Source: Thermothelomyces thermophilus ATCC 42464
Lineage: Eukaryota; Ascomycota; Sordariomycetes; Sordariales; Chaetomiaceae
DNA: 64,000 nucleotides
Assembly (NCBI RefSeq): GCF_000226095.1
Contig: NC_016474.1
Span: 3,534,001-3,598,000 of the forward strand
Reading direction: 5' to 3'
Shown in pieces: positions 33,720 to 43,974 of the stretch. A program made the translations under genes and the position numbers. Numbering within the stretch: position 1 is the stretch's first letter; each line of letters begins with the position of its first letter. The notes below the pieces were generated by a model. The model saw only the letters and a list, made by a program, of their open reading frames with translations. It was not told the DNA's origin and did not search any database.

Positions 33720-33802
33720 ACCTTCTCGTTCAGGAGAGCCTCGCTGACGGGGCGCGATGCAGGGCGAGAGGGCGCCGGAGGGGTGGCGGTGGTCTCGGCC
33801 AT
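33415..33802 (-). CDS. mic10: MICOS subunit MIC10
   Basis: This is a small inner mitochondrial membrane protein that bends membranes at crista junctions as the core of the MICOS complex. Exons 33802-33722 and 33609-33415 give 91 aa, a normal length. The intron (112 nt) has donor GTCAGC and acceptor GATAG. After a short N-terminal tail, SEALLNEKWDRCLSN leads into the first membrane hairpin arm with GLGFGVVFS, then a positively charged loop (KRRAWP), then the second arm with the glycine motif GVGFGAGRAYEEC. These GxGxGxG motifs drive Mic10 oligomerisation. The start ATG is in a good context (GCCATGG); the frame is open six codons further up but without an ATG. The gene is easily missed because each exon is short. 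It is divergent from URB2. Confidence 0.94.
33691..33719. repeat. (TGC)n microsatellite at the MIC10 splice donor
   Basis: About ten trinucleotide units (CAG on the sense strand) begin right at the 5' end of the MIC10 intron. Confidence 0.9.
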
Positions 33803-34360
33803 GGCGGGCGCGACGGTCAAGTGGCGTGACCTAAGTTAATAAGAAGCTTAGGGAGCTGGAACTGATCCCCCCGGTCCAGACTGTCGCATCAGCGCACTTT
33901 TGTCATTTCGCCGGGGGGGGGGAGGATTGAGGAGGGGAAGGATCTCGGAGAGCTCTTACCTCTTGAAGCGAACAACCCAATTGAGGGCGGGTTGCAATGC
34001 AGCAGCAGACGGTGGCCGGAAGCGGGTGAGAGCTCGTCGCTCGGAGTTCGTTCGATGAAAGCTTATTTTGTGTCGGCAAACCTCGTGCCAAGACGCTCCA
34101 ATGCGCGTTAATGGCTCGGTTGTTGCCAGCGAGCTTCCCGAAGGCGGTGAGCGAGGGGCTGCAGGGGTTGTTGAAGCAAATCGCTGCGACGGGAGCGGCA
34201 GAATCCTGGATTTTTGGAGCCAAGCTTGAATCGCGCAGGCGTGGGGCAAGCAAAGTTGTATGCACCTGCCGGAGGCGAGCGAGGTTCAAGAGGGCAGGAA
34301 CCGAGAGCGATAGCGACAGAGCATGAAATTGGTGAATTAGAGAGGCGATTGGCAGTTGCT
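33803..34360. promoter_or_regulatory. Bidirectional promoter region MIC10 / URB2
   Basis: The 558 bp between the two start codons carry both promoters. A G-run lies at about 33912-33921. ATGs at 34101 and 34111 precede the proposed URB2 start; the second opens a 71-codon frame ending at 34326, which would be a uORF if it is transcribed. Confidence 0.55.
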
Positions 34361-37300
34361 ATGGGGGAATTGAGCATGGTGAGATCCTTCCTCTACTTTT
34401 CCCTCTTGTTTCCCCTCCCCAACCCCCCCGGGCCCCGGTACTAACCTAAGCACAGGCAGGCGAAGCCACCCTCGTGCGAGCCGTACGCGCACTCGACCAT
34501 GGCGACGCCGAAACGATTCCGGATCGGCTAGAAAGGGTGTGGGATATCCTCGAAGACTATCGGGGCGGCAATTTCCACGCCGCTGAGGAAATGCTGCTGC
34601 GATGGCTCCTCAAGAACATGACAGGATCCTCCTCGACTGCCGAACGATTGCGACGATATCCCCGGGTTTGGCACATCTTGGCCGCCGTTTTCACCCTGAT
34701 TCCGCTCTTCTCCCTGGCAAAATCATTAGCCGACCGTCGCTTCGTCGGTCTCCTGCAACAGACGCTCAAGGATATTGCTGCTCCGGAGCAGGAGCAGACG
34801 GACGTTAATGGACACGGCCCCGACTCGGACGTCGACATGGCCGATGCTCCCTCTCCCGGCAGTCCTGCAAACCCCCGCAAACGGAAGAGACCAGACACAG
34901 TAGGCTTCCATGCCGCGAGCCAGAGACGACTGTCCGGCTGTCTGCATACCGCCGAGGCGGTCTTCGACGCCGTCCGGATCCTGCTCTCTCGGTGCGAACT
35001 CCAGTCTCTAGACGGGCCGGCCACGCACCGGATGGGTGCCGAACATGTCAAGTCTCTGTTCTCGACGTCTGCGGCCGACGCCATGAGCATTTTGGTCCCA
35101 TGGTTGACCATGTGCGGCCTCGCTGTGGACGGGCCAGACCCGGTCCAGCTGCGGGAGCAATCCTCGTGGCTCTCGACCTTCGCCGCCCTGTGGGAGCTCC
35201 GCCTTCAGAGCGCTGCTGATGCCTCCGAGGTTGCAACACATCTTTCCGGAACGGCTGCCCGAATTCTCGGAAAATTGGCGAGGCACGCAGGTCAGACGCC
35301 GCTGGGAGTTGATGCGATCATCCGGGAGCGGTGGACCCGAGACCTCCGCCGCTTCTTGACGCGGAACCTGATTCTGCCGGCTAGGGCAATCTTCTTGAAC
35401 AAGAGAAGCCAAGAGATTGTGAAGGTTGCTGTGGACATGTCGAGCCCATCGGCGCAATTCAGCTTTCCCGTGTTGTTTGACCTGGTTAGCAACTCTCCGC
35501 TAGAACACGGCGCTAAGACGTCAAAAAAGGATCACGAAACATGGGTACAAACTGTGTTCGATGCGATTCTGCATGCTGCGAGGAATGTCAACCCTGAAAA
35601 CCGGACAGCAGCTGTCAGGTCAGTCATGGAACTTGCGGCGGAGCGAGGCACAGCGTTATCGATCTCAAGCCTCCGTGCTGTGTGCAATGACTATGCCCTC
35701 CGCAAGGACGAGCACGACTGGAGTCTGCTGCTTGCCGCCATCAAGCTCAACCCGGACGTTTTCCTGATTGCCGACGAAGGCAAGCGGCTCCTCGAGCGCG
35801 TTCTAGAAAGAACGAAGGAACCATATTCTGTAGCGGCCGGAGACTGGGAGAAGGCAGCGCGGTTCATCGTTCTGCTTGCAGACGGGTATGCCCAAGCACG
35901 CGACCTGTCCACCTTTGTCAGAGTTTGGCTCGACCATCTTGCCCCTACCAAGCCCGGGGGTGTCATTCAGCCACTTTGGGCGCAAGACGAGCTTGCGGAG
36001 ACCGTCGCAAGACTGGTCCAGCCATCTCTGACCTCAGCTCAGTTGGTCGACATCATAGAATGGCTCGCGTCTCGGACATTGCAAAACGAAACTTGGGCAA
36101 AGATCCATATTCTCGAAGCCCTTTCAAACGGTATCTCACAGGAAGACTTTATCGATGCTGTAAACATCAAGATCTTTGAGGCTGCTTTCGCGGAGAAGTC
36201 TTCCAAGTCGGAGAACCCATCCATCTCTGCATTGCGGTGGACGGTGGCTTCGAAGGCCGTTGCCAGGGGAACTTCACAGGAAGCTGATCACGTTTGGTCT
36301 CAGATCAAGTCCGATCTTAAGAATACCCTCCAAAAAGGTCATGTGGACATGGTCAACACCTTCACTGCTTTCAAATGTTGCGTCGCTGTCTGGTTGGCAA
36401 ACCATCCTAGTGGGCCACACGAGGACGACACAGCTAGTATGATCTGCTGCTTTGTTGAGCGGATACAGAAAACTAGCGAGCCCACAAAGCTGAGCTCCGA
36501 CGGCTCCAAAGCCCCAATTACCAAAGGGGCGTATTTCCGTTGGATTCTTTCCGATGCGCCCCGCGTTTTGAGGTATGTCTACGGGATCTCCGTTTCCTGA
36601 CAAGGATGCTAATACCATGTAGCCTACTTGTAGAAAGGAGTGGAGGCATTCCGAGCGGAATACTGTCTCTCTTCACATCCCTGGAAGTCGGAGGCGTGGA
36701 TCTTGTGGATTCGGCTTTGGAAGCCTCTCGCCTGTTGCTCGAACGTGAGAGCAGTGTGAACCGACATAAAATCATGGGTATGTCCACGGGCGTAGATCCA
36801 TGGTTGACCATGCTAACAAAAATCAGACTCGCTGTTAAATACCATAATCTCCATGATTGATACGTCTAAGACAGGCAGATTGGGGCCTTCGACCAAGGTT
36901 GCTGTCCAGTTCCTCCTCGGCGTCCCGATCGAGATTCTGAGTAGGACACAAAGGGAGGCGGCCATGAAGGCGCTTGTCTCTCATCTGCCAAGAGAGTCGG
37001 ACAAGGCAGAAGCCATCGGGACAGAGTACTGGAAGCCAGTGCTTAGTCTCATGGTTAAGCTGATGGGGCGTCCGACCTTCTACGAGGTACGCTCCAGCTC
37101 CGCTATGCCCTCGGTTAAGACTAACACTGCTGCAGGGCATGAGCTTCTCTCATCTAGAGTCAATAGGACGCTGTTTGTCGAAAGTCCACAAGCGCTCGAA
37201 CCGGCGGTCTAGGGATAAGCTTCCTGTTGATGACGGATTAGGAGATCGGGGTAACTTCAGGCTTCTGCAACAACTGACTGTGCTGGCTATTCGGTAGGTG

Positions 37301-38900
37301 AATTTTGACCCGGTGTTCGATTGGGTGAAGTTAACAGCGGCAGGCAAATGACAAGCGGGAACCCTGGAGAGCGGGAAAAGGCGTATCTCAGAGAAGCCAT
37401 CTCGCTTCTTCAGAGCCAATGTGATGATTCAGATGCCGCAGCACGCATCGTTCTTCTCCAAGCCTTCATCTCGACTGTGCAAAGCTCGCCGGCTATCAGG
37501 AAACTTGAAGAGGATGGTCTAAATTTCAACGATCTCAACAGTCGACTTGTACAGCTTGCGTCGTCAACGATCGCATCGGGAAAGCGAAGTGGAAAGGGGC
37601 TATTAGTTCTCCTCCTCGCCCTCGGAGCACTCAGCGACTTGGACCGTGAGGCCGTCAGATCGGCGTTCTCTGACTCGGTCCCTTCGCTGCTAGAGGCTAG
37701 TAACTCGCTCCTTGAGGCCGGATCGCGGGCCGGCTGGGAACTGCGCACGTTCGTGGCAAACCATTTCCCTGAGGTACTCGAATCACCACTGGAACTCAAA
37801 ATGCCCGTTGAGCAGTCGTCGCCCCAAGGCGAAGGCGAGGAATCCGAAAACGTCGAGTCTGCCGCAACTCTTGACAAGACAGCGCTATTGCAGTATCTTG
37901 ATGCTGTGGTTCGATCTGCCGACGAAGATGCAAAACTTGGGTACCTCAAAGAGCTGCTCCTTAGGCTCGGTGAAGGCCAAGACATGATCGGTCGCCAGTT
38001 GGTCGTTTACCGGCTGATCCAACATCTCAAAGGTAAGGCCGCCGCCGTTCGCTCCTGTCGTACTCTTTTGTTCTGACCCAGCCAGGTTCGCGGCCATCCG
38101 ACTCCCCTGACCGGTTCGACCTCGCCCAAGCCCACAGTATGCTTTGCGATCGCCTCCTGCAGACGTCAACCCCACCCAGCTTCTACCTGACGGCGAGAGC
38201 CATCCGTCTCATCCTCGACCAGAACCCTGCGTGCATGACCCAGTGGAACATTGAGCTCACCCTCAGCACCGTATCCGCCATATCCGCTCGGCCCTCGACC
38301 CAGGCCCTCCTGTCCGAATCGCCAGGCATCATCTACCCGGCCCTCTGCCGCCTCGTCGAGATGGTGATCCGGCGCCATCGCAAACGCCTCGACGGACACT
38401 TCCACATCCTCCTCATTGCCCTGCAGTCCCTCCTCCGCCTGCTCCTGTCCCAGCCGGACGCGGACGCCGACTCTCGGCAGCAGCAACAACAACAGCCACA
38501 CGGGAGCGGCGGGAAACAGTGGAAAGAAAAGCAGGCCAAGCTCTTCGCCCGCCTGCTTACCCTTATATGCGAACCGACCGCGGCCTCGGTCACGCGCTCG
38601 CAGCAGGCCAATACGGCGGCGGCGGGCGCCGGCCCGCTCGAGTCGGAGCGCGACAAGGCGAAGCGGTATGCGGGCCAGTTCATGTACCTGGTACTGATGC
38701 AGTACGTCAAGCTGCAGCTCGAGTATGTGGTGCCGCTCGGGGTGCGGGAGGCGCTGGAGCCGGGCGTGTACGCCATAATGGGCATCACCACGCCCGACGT
38801 GTTGCGCATCATGAACGACGGGTTGGATCCGGGTGGGAGGGTGGTGTTCAAGGAGATGTACAAGATGTACCAGCGATTTGGGAAGTGGAGTGGTGTCTGA
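34361..38900 (+). CDS. urb2: URB2/NPA2, nucleolar pre-60S ribosome biogenesis protein
   Basis: This is a large nucleolar protein needed for early 27S pre-rRNA processing of the 60S subunit. Predicted exons are 34361-34378, 34456-36572, 36623-36777, 36827-37086, 37136-37293, 37344-38032 and 38086-38900, giving 1403 aa; all six introns are 49-77 nt and all phases agree. The N-terminus reads AGEATLVRAVRALDHGD, and HAAEEMLLRWLLKNM follows. The body is helical and repeat-like, as in the family. The C-terminal URB2/NPA2 domain (about residues 1150-1403) includes FHILLIALQSLLRLLL, YLVLMQYVKLQLEYVVPLGV and GVYAIMGIT, with the terminal FKEMYKMYQRFGKWSG. A Gln-run and an Ala-rich loop interrupt it. The first coding exon is only 18 nt, so the start is the least certain part (the second in-frame ATG is 34376). 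Confidence 0.9.
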
Positions 38901-39058
38901 TGGGTTTCGCTGCTTGGTTGCCCCTGTAAATATATCTCGCGTCTTCCTCTACGTACTGTTGTATATGAACAGCACCTGTCCCGGCAGGCGAAGGACAAGA
39001 GCAAGGTGTTACCACCCTCGGATGGATTTTGTTTTTCCCCTTTACGCTCCGCCGTCCA

Positions 39059-39095
<37 letters not shown>

Positions 39096-39131
39096 GTGTT
39101 TTGCCCAGCAGCATATCGCTGCTTGGCCTGC
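38901..39131. other. Convergent spacer URB2 / CDC123 with poly-T
   Basis: This 231-bp spacer is shared by two convergent 3' ends. It contains a 34-base T run at 39061-39094. Confidence 0.7.
39061..39094. repeat. Poly-T run (34)
   Basis: An uninterrupted T run in the convergent spacer, close to the end of both genes. Confidence 0.92.
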
Positions 39132-40590
39132 TTACCTCTCCCTCCGCTCGGTAATTCTCTGCCACCGCTGCGCAAACTCCCGGATCCCGCCCTCCCCGGC
39201 CAAGCTCGCATCCACCACGTCTTTGGGCAGCTTGTGTGCCGAATACTGGGAGGAACTGAAGTTGTATGCCGCAGGGTCGTCGTGCTCCACCAACCTCACT
39301 TCCGGTTCATCATCATCATCTTCTTCTTCTTCTTCCTCCTCCTCTTCGTCATCGTCATCATCGTCCGTCGTCGAGCACTCCCTTTCCTCGGCCACCCCTT
39401 CTCCCTGCAGATCCGACGCGAACCCAAAGAGCGGCCTGGCCACCTTCTTCTCCAACAGCTCGCTCCAGTCGAAGAGTATGGTGTCAGTCCGCGGCGCCCA
39501 CGGGTTGATGTCGATGAGCCTCGCGCGCCCGAGGACCTTCTTCTCCCGCCCGCCGGCCGCCTCGGCCTCCTCCTCTCGCTCGCGATAGTCCGCCTCGGGG
39601 ATGTAGACGTCGAAGACGAAGTTGCCGTCGGGAAAGGTGAAGCGCAGCTTCTGAAAGAGCTCCTTGGTGCGCTGGACGATCTGCGGGCGCAGCGAGGCCA
39701 GGAAGTCGTAGTAGTTGAGATCGCGCTGCGTGATGGCGATCAGGGTGCGGTCCTTGACGAAGCAGCGGAATTCGAGCGACGGAAGGGGGTTGAAGAAGGC
39801 GCGGAGGACTAGGACGTGTTTGAAGTCCGGGCTGGGGCTGCTGCTGCTGCTGTTGTTATTGTTGTTATTGTTGTTCTTGTCGTCGTTGTCGTTGGTGTTG
39901 TTGTTGTGGTTACTGGTCGGGGCGGGAACGGTGTCGTCGAAGGCGTGGTCAAGGTCGTGGGAGATGAAGGAGGAAGACTTGAGAAGGATGTAAATGTCAT
40001 TGGCGGAGGTGCATTTCATCGTGTTGGGGTGGCGTGAGATCCAGGTAGCGTCCTTTGGGGAGGACCAGTTAAGCTTCGGGGCCACGGCACCGCCGAGGGA
40101 AGCGATGGCGGAAGTTATCTCGGCGTGGAGGGCGGGAAAGCGGACATCCGGCGGCTGGCGAACTGGTGCGGGATCTCCGTCGTCCGAGTCGGAATCGCTG
40201 ACATCGTTGTCGTCACGTGGCGGCGGTGGATGGTCAGAGGTGCTGAATGAAGGTTCCCAGTCATCGTCGTCGTTGTCGTCGTCGTCATGCGCCGTGCCAT
40301 TGTCACTATTGGTGTTGCCCTCATTGGCAAGCAGGATGCCGTCCTCGTGCAACCAGGAAATGAACTCGGGAGTTAAGGGGATGATGCGCGAGCGGATACA
40401 GGAGGTCCGGTATCTGAGGGCCCGTCAGTTACCTTGGCGTATCCTGTCAAACTGAAAACAATGCTCACTTTGGGAACCAATAGTCGTAGGAGCAATGTAG
40501 GATATGCTGCCTCGAGACTGGGGGAAATGACAGTTCCCCTTGTGCAGTGGCCTCCTGGGATGATGAGGCCGCCGGTTCGGGTCCGGGCAT
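39132..40590 (-). CDS. cdc123: CDC123 (D123 family) eIF2 assembly factor
   Basis: This is an ATP-grasp-fold chaperone that helps eIF2gamma join eIF2alpha, and so controls translation initiation. Exons 40590-40469 and 40413-39132 give 467 aa; the intron is 55 nt (GTGAGC donor, CTCAG acceptor). Exon 1 ends with HILHCSYDYWFPK, the family's N-terminal motif, and exon 2 continues YRTSCIRSRIIPLTPEF. Family signatures seen are PKLNWSSPKDATWIS, the ILLKSSSFISHDLDHAF segment, LVLRAFFNPLPSLEFRCFVK, the ITQRDLNYYDF block, and ARLIDINPWAPRTDTILFDW with its metal/nucleotide-binding Asp and Asn. Three low-complexity expansions (an Asp run near the start of exon 2, an Asn/Ser run at nt 39830-39900 and an Asp/Glu run at 39310-39370) make it longer than yeast Cdc123 without touching the core. 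Confidence 0.94.
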
Positions 40591-41140
40591 AGCGCTGAGA
40601 GTCTGCACGATTGACGACGAGAAAGAAGAATACGAGTAGACGGTGGCTAAGTCGCGGCTACAAACTCTGAAAGACCAGCAAAAGAAACATCAATTTCAAG
40701 CCGTGCAATGTTGTAAGTGGTATTTTGGAGGGGTACGAGGGGCAATGAGGATGAGGAATTTTGGTGGGGTTGAATCGAGTCACCTAGACAGGGGTCCCCG
40801 CATTTGGAGAGATCACTGCACCTTCTTTAGTGCGGCTCACTTTCCCCCCTAGTGTACTGCCCGGTGAGCTACTTCGTACCGCCGTTTTATGCCGGCCATT
40901 TGTCGGGCTCAACAACTTGGCTCCCTCACCGCCTTCCGCAGTAACGCCTCGCCTCCTCCGCGACGACGAGACGAACCGACAAGAGAATTCTTCCCAATTC
41001 CCATCCAAGCCCGGAAGAACCCCGAACCTTGGGACTCGGCCCTGTCTGTCAGGGCACCACCGACCTGGCCGCAATTTCGAGCGGGCGGACCAGACAGAGG
41101 ATAATAACAGAAATAACACCGCGACTAACACCGCGACACC
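40591..41140. promoter_or_regulatory. Bidirectional promoter region CDC123 / CWC21
   Basis: The 550 bp between divergent start codons have no coding signal of their own. The half next to CWC21 is C/A-rich (AATAACAC repeats), like a fungal 5' leader. Confidence 0.55.
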
Positions 41141-41859
41141 ATGTCCGACAATGTCGGCCTCCCGACGCCGCGCGGCTCCGGAACGTCGGGGTACGTGCAG
41201 CGCAACCTGGCGCACATGAAGCCGCGCGACAGGGTGGCGCCCTACCCGCCCCGCCACAGCAACGACGCCGACGGCAGCGGCCAGCGACACAAGCCGCGCC
41301 AGCCGGACAAGGGCCTGCTCGAGCACGACCGCAAGCGGGAGGTCGAGGTGAAGGTCTTTGAGCTGAGGGATAAGTTGGAGGAGGAAGGGTACGTAATTAT
41401 TATTATTATTATTCTGCCTTAGTTACCCATCACTCTTTTCTTTCTCAATATTCTTTCCTACCTTACGTAGCTACTACCGACGCAGCATTTTTATGTCCCA
41501 ATAGAGAAAGAAACACGAAAGAGCTGACATGATGTTGTGGGAATAACAGGGTCGACGAAGAAGAGATCGAGTCCCGGTGCGACGAGCTGCGCAAGAAGCT
41601 GCTGGCCGAGATGGAGAAGGGCCAGGAGAGGGGAGGCGGCGGGGTGGGCCTGGGCCCGCGGAGGAACTTCAAGATGCACCAGGTGCACGAGCTGGCGGAC
41701 GCCAAGATCAAGGAGAGCGAGCGGCTGAGGCAGGCGCTCAAGATCAGCAAGGACTACGAGAAGGGGAGCCATTGGAAGAAGCAGGAAGAGAGGCTGAAGA
41801 ATCGGCTGGAGCAGGAGACGGACGGAGGCAGGAGCGAAAGGGAAAACGACAGGTCTTGA
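41141..41859 (+). CDS. cwc21: Pre-mRNA-splicing factor CWC21 (cwf21/SRRM2 N-terminal type)
   Basis: This is a spliceosomal protein of the activated B complex that contacts Prp8 and Snu114. Exons 41141-41388 and 41550-41859 give 185 aa; the 161-nt intron (GTACGT donor, AACAG acceptor) contains an (ATT)n tract. The N-terminus MSDNVGLPTPRGSGTSGYVQ is the hallmark of Cwc21/SRRM2, where the PTPRGSGTSGYVQ motif sits in the spliceosome core. The coiled cwf21 domain is at about residues 60-105 (REVEVKVFELRDKLEEEG, then VDEEEIESRCDELRKKLL), split by the intron. The charged C-terminal part is of fungal length. Confidence 0.95.
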
Positions 41860-43974
41860 GGCGGCGAGGTCGAGACCCCAGGATTTCTGTTTTTTTCCTT
41901 TTTTTTTCTTTTTTTCTTTTTTCCGCATTCAGTGTACTGTACGGAGTACATAAGGGGTGCAGGCGTTTTGGGTGCTTGCTGGCGTCGCGGTTCCTTTTTT
42001 TTTTTTTTTTGGGTTGTCATTGCATTTGTTCAGCATGGCGAGAAAAGGGCAGAAGACGACTCAAGTATCCTTAGGTCGGTAAAAACATGGCAAGGGGGGG
42101 GGGGGGGGGGGAAGGGGAAGGTGGTCATCCACAGCCTCATATATTCCTCTCATGGGTTTCCCTTCTTATCCTCTTGAAGGGTTGGACGAGGTTGAAACAT
42201 TCGGTACAGTACATGCCATTACGAACATAGATCCGTACCTGACCTGCGGCTGGAATATTCGTTTGTGAAATTACACGCTACCTTTACACAGTACCCCCGA
42301 CTCTGTATGAACAGCGCCGTGCCTCAAAAACGGAATCGGAATGCGCCTGCTGCAGCTCGTGGCCAACCAACTCCAACGAACTGCGCGCCTGCATCTGCAA
42401 CGCGGTTCGGCGGGCAGGGGCCCAACGGGACATGCGACGCCCGGTGCCCGGAAGGGAAGTGCTCTGCAGGCGGCGGACAGGAACAAGCAAGCAGTGAACT
42501 TCCCGTTTGGAAGTGAACATATGTATGTACATATAATTACAGAGATGGTATGTTGAAACTGCCGAGGTATTGAACTGTGGTTATTTCTGAATCAAGGTCA
42601 TGATGCAGATAACTAGGTAGGTACCTTTTAACTATTCTGGCTGCCAAGTAATTAAATGTTCAAGTTGCAGATAATGTGCGCAGAAACAAGGAAGAAGAAG
42701 CCCATGTTTAGTAGATACATACATAACATCTATCGTTACCTTGCACAAGCCAACACTACCGAGGTGGGCGAACCGAAGCCCGACTGGGCCCGCCTTACTA
42801 TGTAGGCGGGATGCGGCCGAGCTGCAACCTCGAGGCGGGTACGCTAATAAACGGGCAAGGATGGGATGGAACTTATCGGGGCAGACCGGTGCGGATCGCA
42901 GATCAGACTCGGGACCTTTGCCAGACGATTTGCAACAAGCGCTCAAGTGGGTTAATAGAGCCAGCCTGAATCGGGGCGATCCCCAGATTACCCCAGATCG
43001 TCCGCCACAAGGGGGTACGGGGAACGATCGACTCTGGTTCTCCCCTCCCCACCTTGCCTCACCCCAGTCTCAAATGGTTTCGTGTACGGAGTACGGAGTA
43101 TGTAGTTAATTTGAGCCAAACCTGGTTAAGGAGCCGAATGGCGAGAGAAAGCAGGCCAGGAAGCGCTTGCCGCACAAGAATCCGTACCCTGTACGGACGT
43201 ACATACAGGAACAACAGTCAGAGTGCAGTGACATCGTGCTAAGCCAGATATTGAACCCTGCAGTCATTCCGCTCATTTTGTGACTCGCTTCCCTTTTTTT
43301 CTTTTTTTCAGCAACGAGGAACAAGCCCGACCGGATAGATCCAAGAAAAGAAACGCCACCCCTAAAAACGCCAACAACCAGTCAGAGATTCCACACAGTC
43401 CTTGGGTCGTTTCGTAGCTTTCGGTATATCTCTCGTTCCTAGATTCGGCACGCCAGTCCCCAGAGACAGCTTAACCAAGGCTGGCACTGTCCACTCCCGT
43501 CCCTGTCGCGCGTGCCTTTTCGGTCTGTTTCCGAGGCCACGCGTCTTGGCTTGTTCGTGCGTGTGTGCTGTGTCGACCTGTCCTTTCCCCCATAGGAGAG
43601 CAGGGCCCTTTGCCCCTGGCAGAAGCACGTCCTTCGGCTTATGCTGAACCGCTTGTCGGCTTGCCAAGTTTTGGCAGACGTCCGGGTCTTGCACAGGAAC
43701 GCCGATGACTTGGATAACTGAACCGCTCAAGATGAGCGAGTGATTCCGGTCCTTTTTTAATCCAACAACACGCAGCTTCACCCCGGCGAAATTTCGCTGG
43801 CGAAGCAGCCGTTCCTTCTCGACTAGCGACGAGGTTGAGAGCAAGCGCTTCGTCCACATCCAAGCTAAGAGTATTGAGCACATGGTTCTGCCGAGGCGCT
43901 CGTGGAAGATGTGGAAGTGTTTCCGGTTCGAGTTGTAGACGGTGGTAGGACGACTCGGGTCCCTTAGACTTCGT
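41860..43974. other. Gene-free region 3' to CWC21 and CDC25
   Basis: This is a convergent region with no supported gene. It holds an 18-base G run (42094-42111), a TGTATGTACATA palindrome (about 42521-42532), a TAGGTAGGTACC stretch (about 42614-42626) and a double TACGGAGTA motif (about 43085-43099). Confidence 0.55.

Noticed and set aside
33803-33820. Six-codon extension of MIC10 upstream of ATG 33802
   Set aside because: It would need a TTG start; the ATG at 33802 has a good context and gives the usual protein length.
43915-43945. tRNA-like GGTTCGAGTTG
   Set aside because: It matches part of a B box, but no T stem, acceptor stem or A box can be formed around it.
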